From Pseudomonadota bacterium (GTDB lineage: Bacteria > Pseudomonadota > Gammaproteobacteria > Steroidobacterales > Woeseiaceae), in contig JADFNS010000007.1 of assembly GCA_022563255.1 (NCBI GenBank), forward strand, positions 1 through 64,000: 64,000 nt of DNA, read 5' to 3'. Positions 63,768 through 64,000 of this stretch are shown here, piece after piece. A program made the translations under genes and the position numbers. Position 1 is the first letter of the stretch. Each line of letters begins with the position of its first letter. The notes under the pieces are model-generated. The model was not told where the DNA came from. It searched no databases and saw only the letters and a list, made by a program, of their open reading frames with translations.

Positions 63768-64000
63768 TCAGGATTTCAGCCGGTGGCACACGGCTTCTAC
63801 GTTATTGCCGTCCGGGTCGGTCAGGAAAGCGCCGAAGTAGTTTTCATGATAGTTCGGCCGAAGGCCCGGCGCACCAAAATCTTCGCCACCAGCCGTTAAT
63901 CCAGCCAGGTGAAATTCCGCGACTGCTTCACGGGATTCGGCAGCGAAGGCTATGTGCCTTGGGCTCGACGATTCGCGAACTTCGACAACCCAGAATACCG
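63768..64000 (-). CDS. VOC-family protein, C-terminal part (partial)
   Basis: The last 77 codons of a gene that continues beyond the window. The visible peptide has PRHIAFAAESREAVAEFHLA, then GAPGLRPNYHENYFGAFLTD and PDGNNVEAVCHRLKS. This is the end of a VOC (glyoxalase/bleomycin-resistance fold) protein, with the DPDGNNVEAVCH signature in which Glu is a metal ligand. It is the fourth VOC-type coding region in the window, counting the two-domain protein once, the hemF-linked gene once and this one as a third locus. Confidence 0.85.
   Translation of the reverse strand, partial: VFWVVEVRESSSPRHIAFAAESREAVAEFHLAGLTAGGEDFGAPGLRPNYHENYFGAFLTDPDGNNVEAVCHRLKS

Overview
The window is chromosomal DNA of a free-living Gammaproteobacterium. 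The GC content is fairly high, and the gene set (ftsX-rpoH, def-fmt-rsmB-DUF4390-ntrYX, dprA-smg-topA-tsaC-hemF, argS beside a SPOR protein, pntAB, fused PntA, oxygen-dependent HemF, glutaryl-CoA dehydrogenase) fits a marine or sediment lineage such as Woeseiaceae, Chromatiales or a Xanthomonadales relative. That placement is inference from gene content and order. I saw no tRNA, rRNA, CRISPR array, insertion sequence, integrase or phage gene. Genes are packed tightly: the largest gene-free gap is about 265 bases (41748-42012).

Layout. 1-2184: end of ftsX, rpoH behind a perfect CIRCE operator, and an OmpA-type lipoprotein with a DUF3465 gene. 2363-6155: a small membrane protein, then a plus-strand run gcdH - DinF-like MATE - thioesterase. 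6160-7503: a second MATE pump. 7564-10835: remains of a proteobacterial dedicated sortase locus, with a class GN sortase broken by a frameshift and deletions next to an intact pdsR/pdsS-type response regulator and histidine kinase. 10880-16895: lipoproteins, DUF924 protein, Tat-exported BBE-like flavoenzyme, third MATE pump and a FadI-like thiolase. 16920-21755: AGCS symporter, hemH coupled to a VOC gene, SDR. 21765-27179 (minus): pntA-pntB-HNH-xni-fructosamine kinase-SDR. 27240-28887 (minus): an overlapping cluster of sigma factor, DUF3619-like protein, small acidic exported protein and DUF3106 protein. 29001-34764: priA, argS, SPOR protein, CapA-like lipoprotein. 34744-41747 (minus): def-fmt-rsmB-DUF4390-ntrY-ntrX. 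42013-53137: LysM lipoprotein, dprA, smg, topA, tsaC, hemF, VOC, AhpD-like peroxidase, large S8 protease. 53144-55567 (minus): ECF sigma, DUF3379 anti-sigma, a seven-cysteine EGSCG-repeat exported peptide of HvfA/bufferin type, and tag. 55686-64000: hemB, aroE, gor, prlC, xthA, an HD/PDEase-like protein and small membrane proteins.

How the genes work together. Three haem genes (hemH, hemF, hemB) lie far apart, and the first two each overlap a downstream VOC-family gene. Envelope stress and redox themes recur: rpoH, two sigma/anti-sigma style modules, glutathione reductase, transhydrogenase, AhpD-like peroxidase and three MATE pumps. The most unusual items are the decayed sortase with its surviving two-component pair, the sigma-controlled HvfA-like peptide without its modification enzymes nearby, CIRCE in front of rpoH, and an NtrX whose ATPase motifs are degraded.
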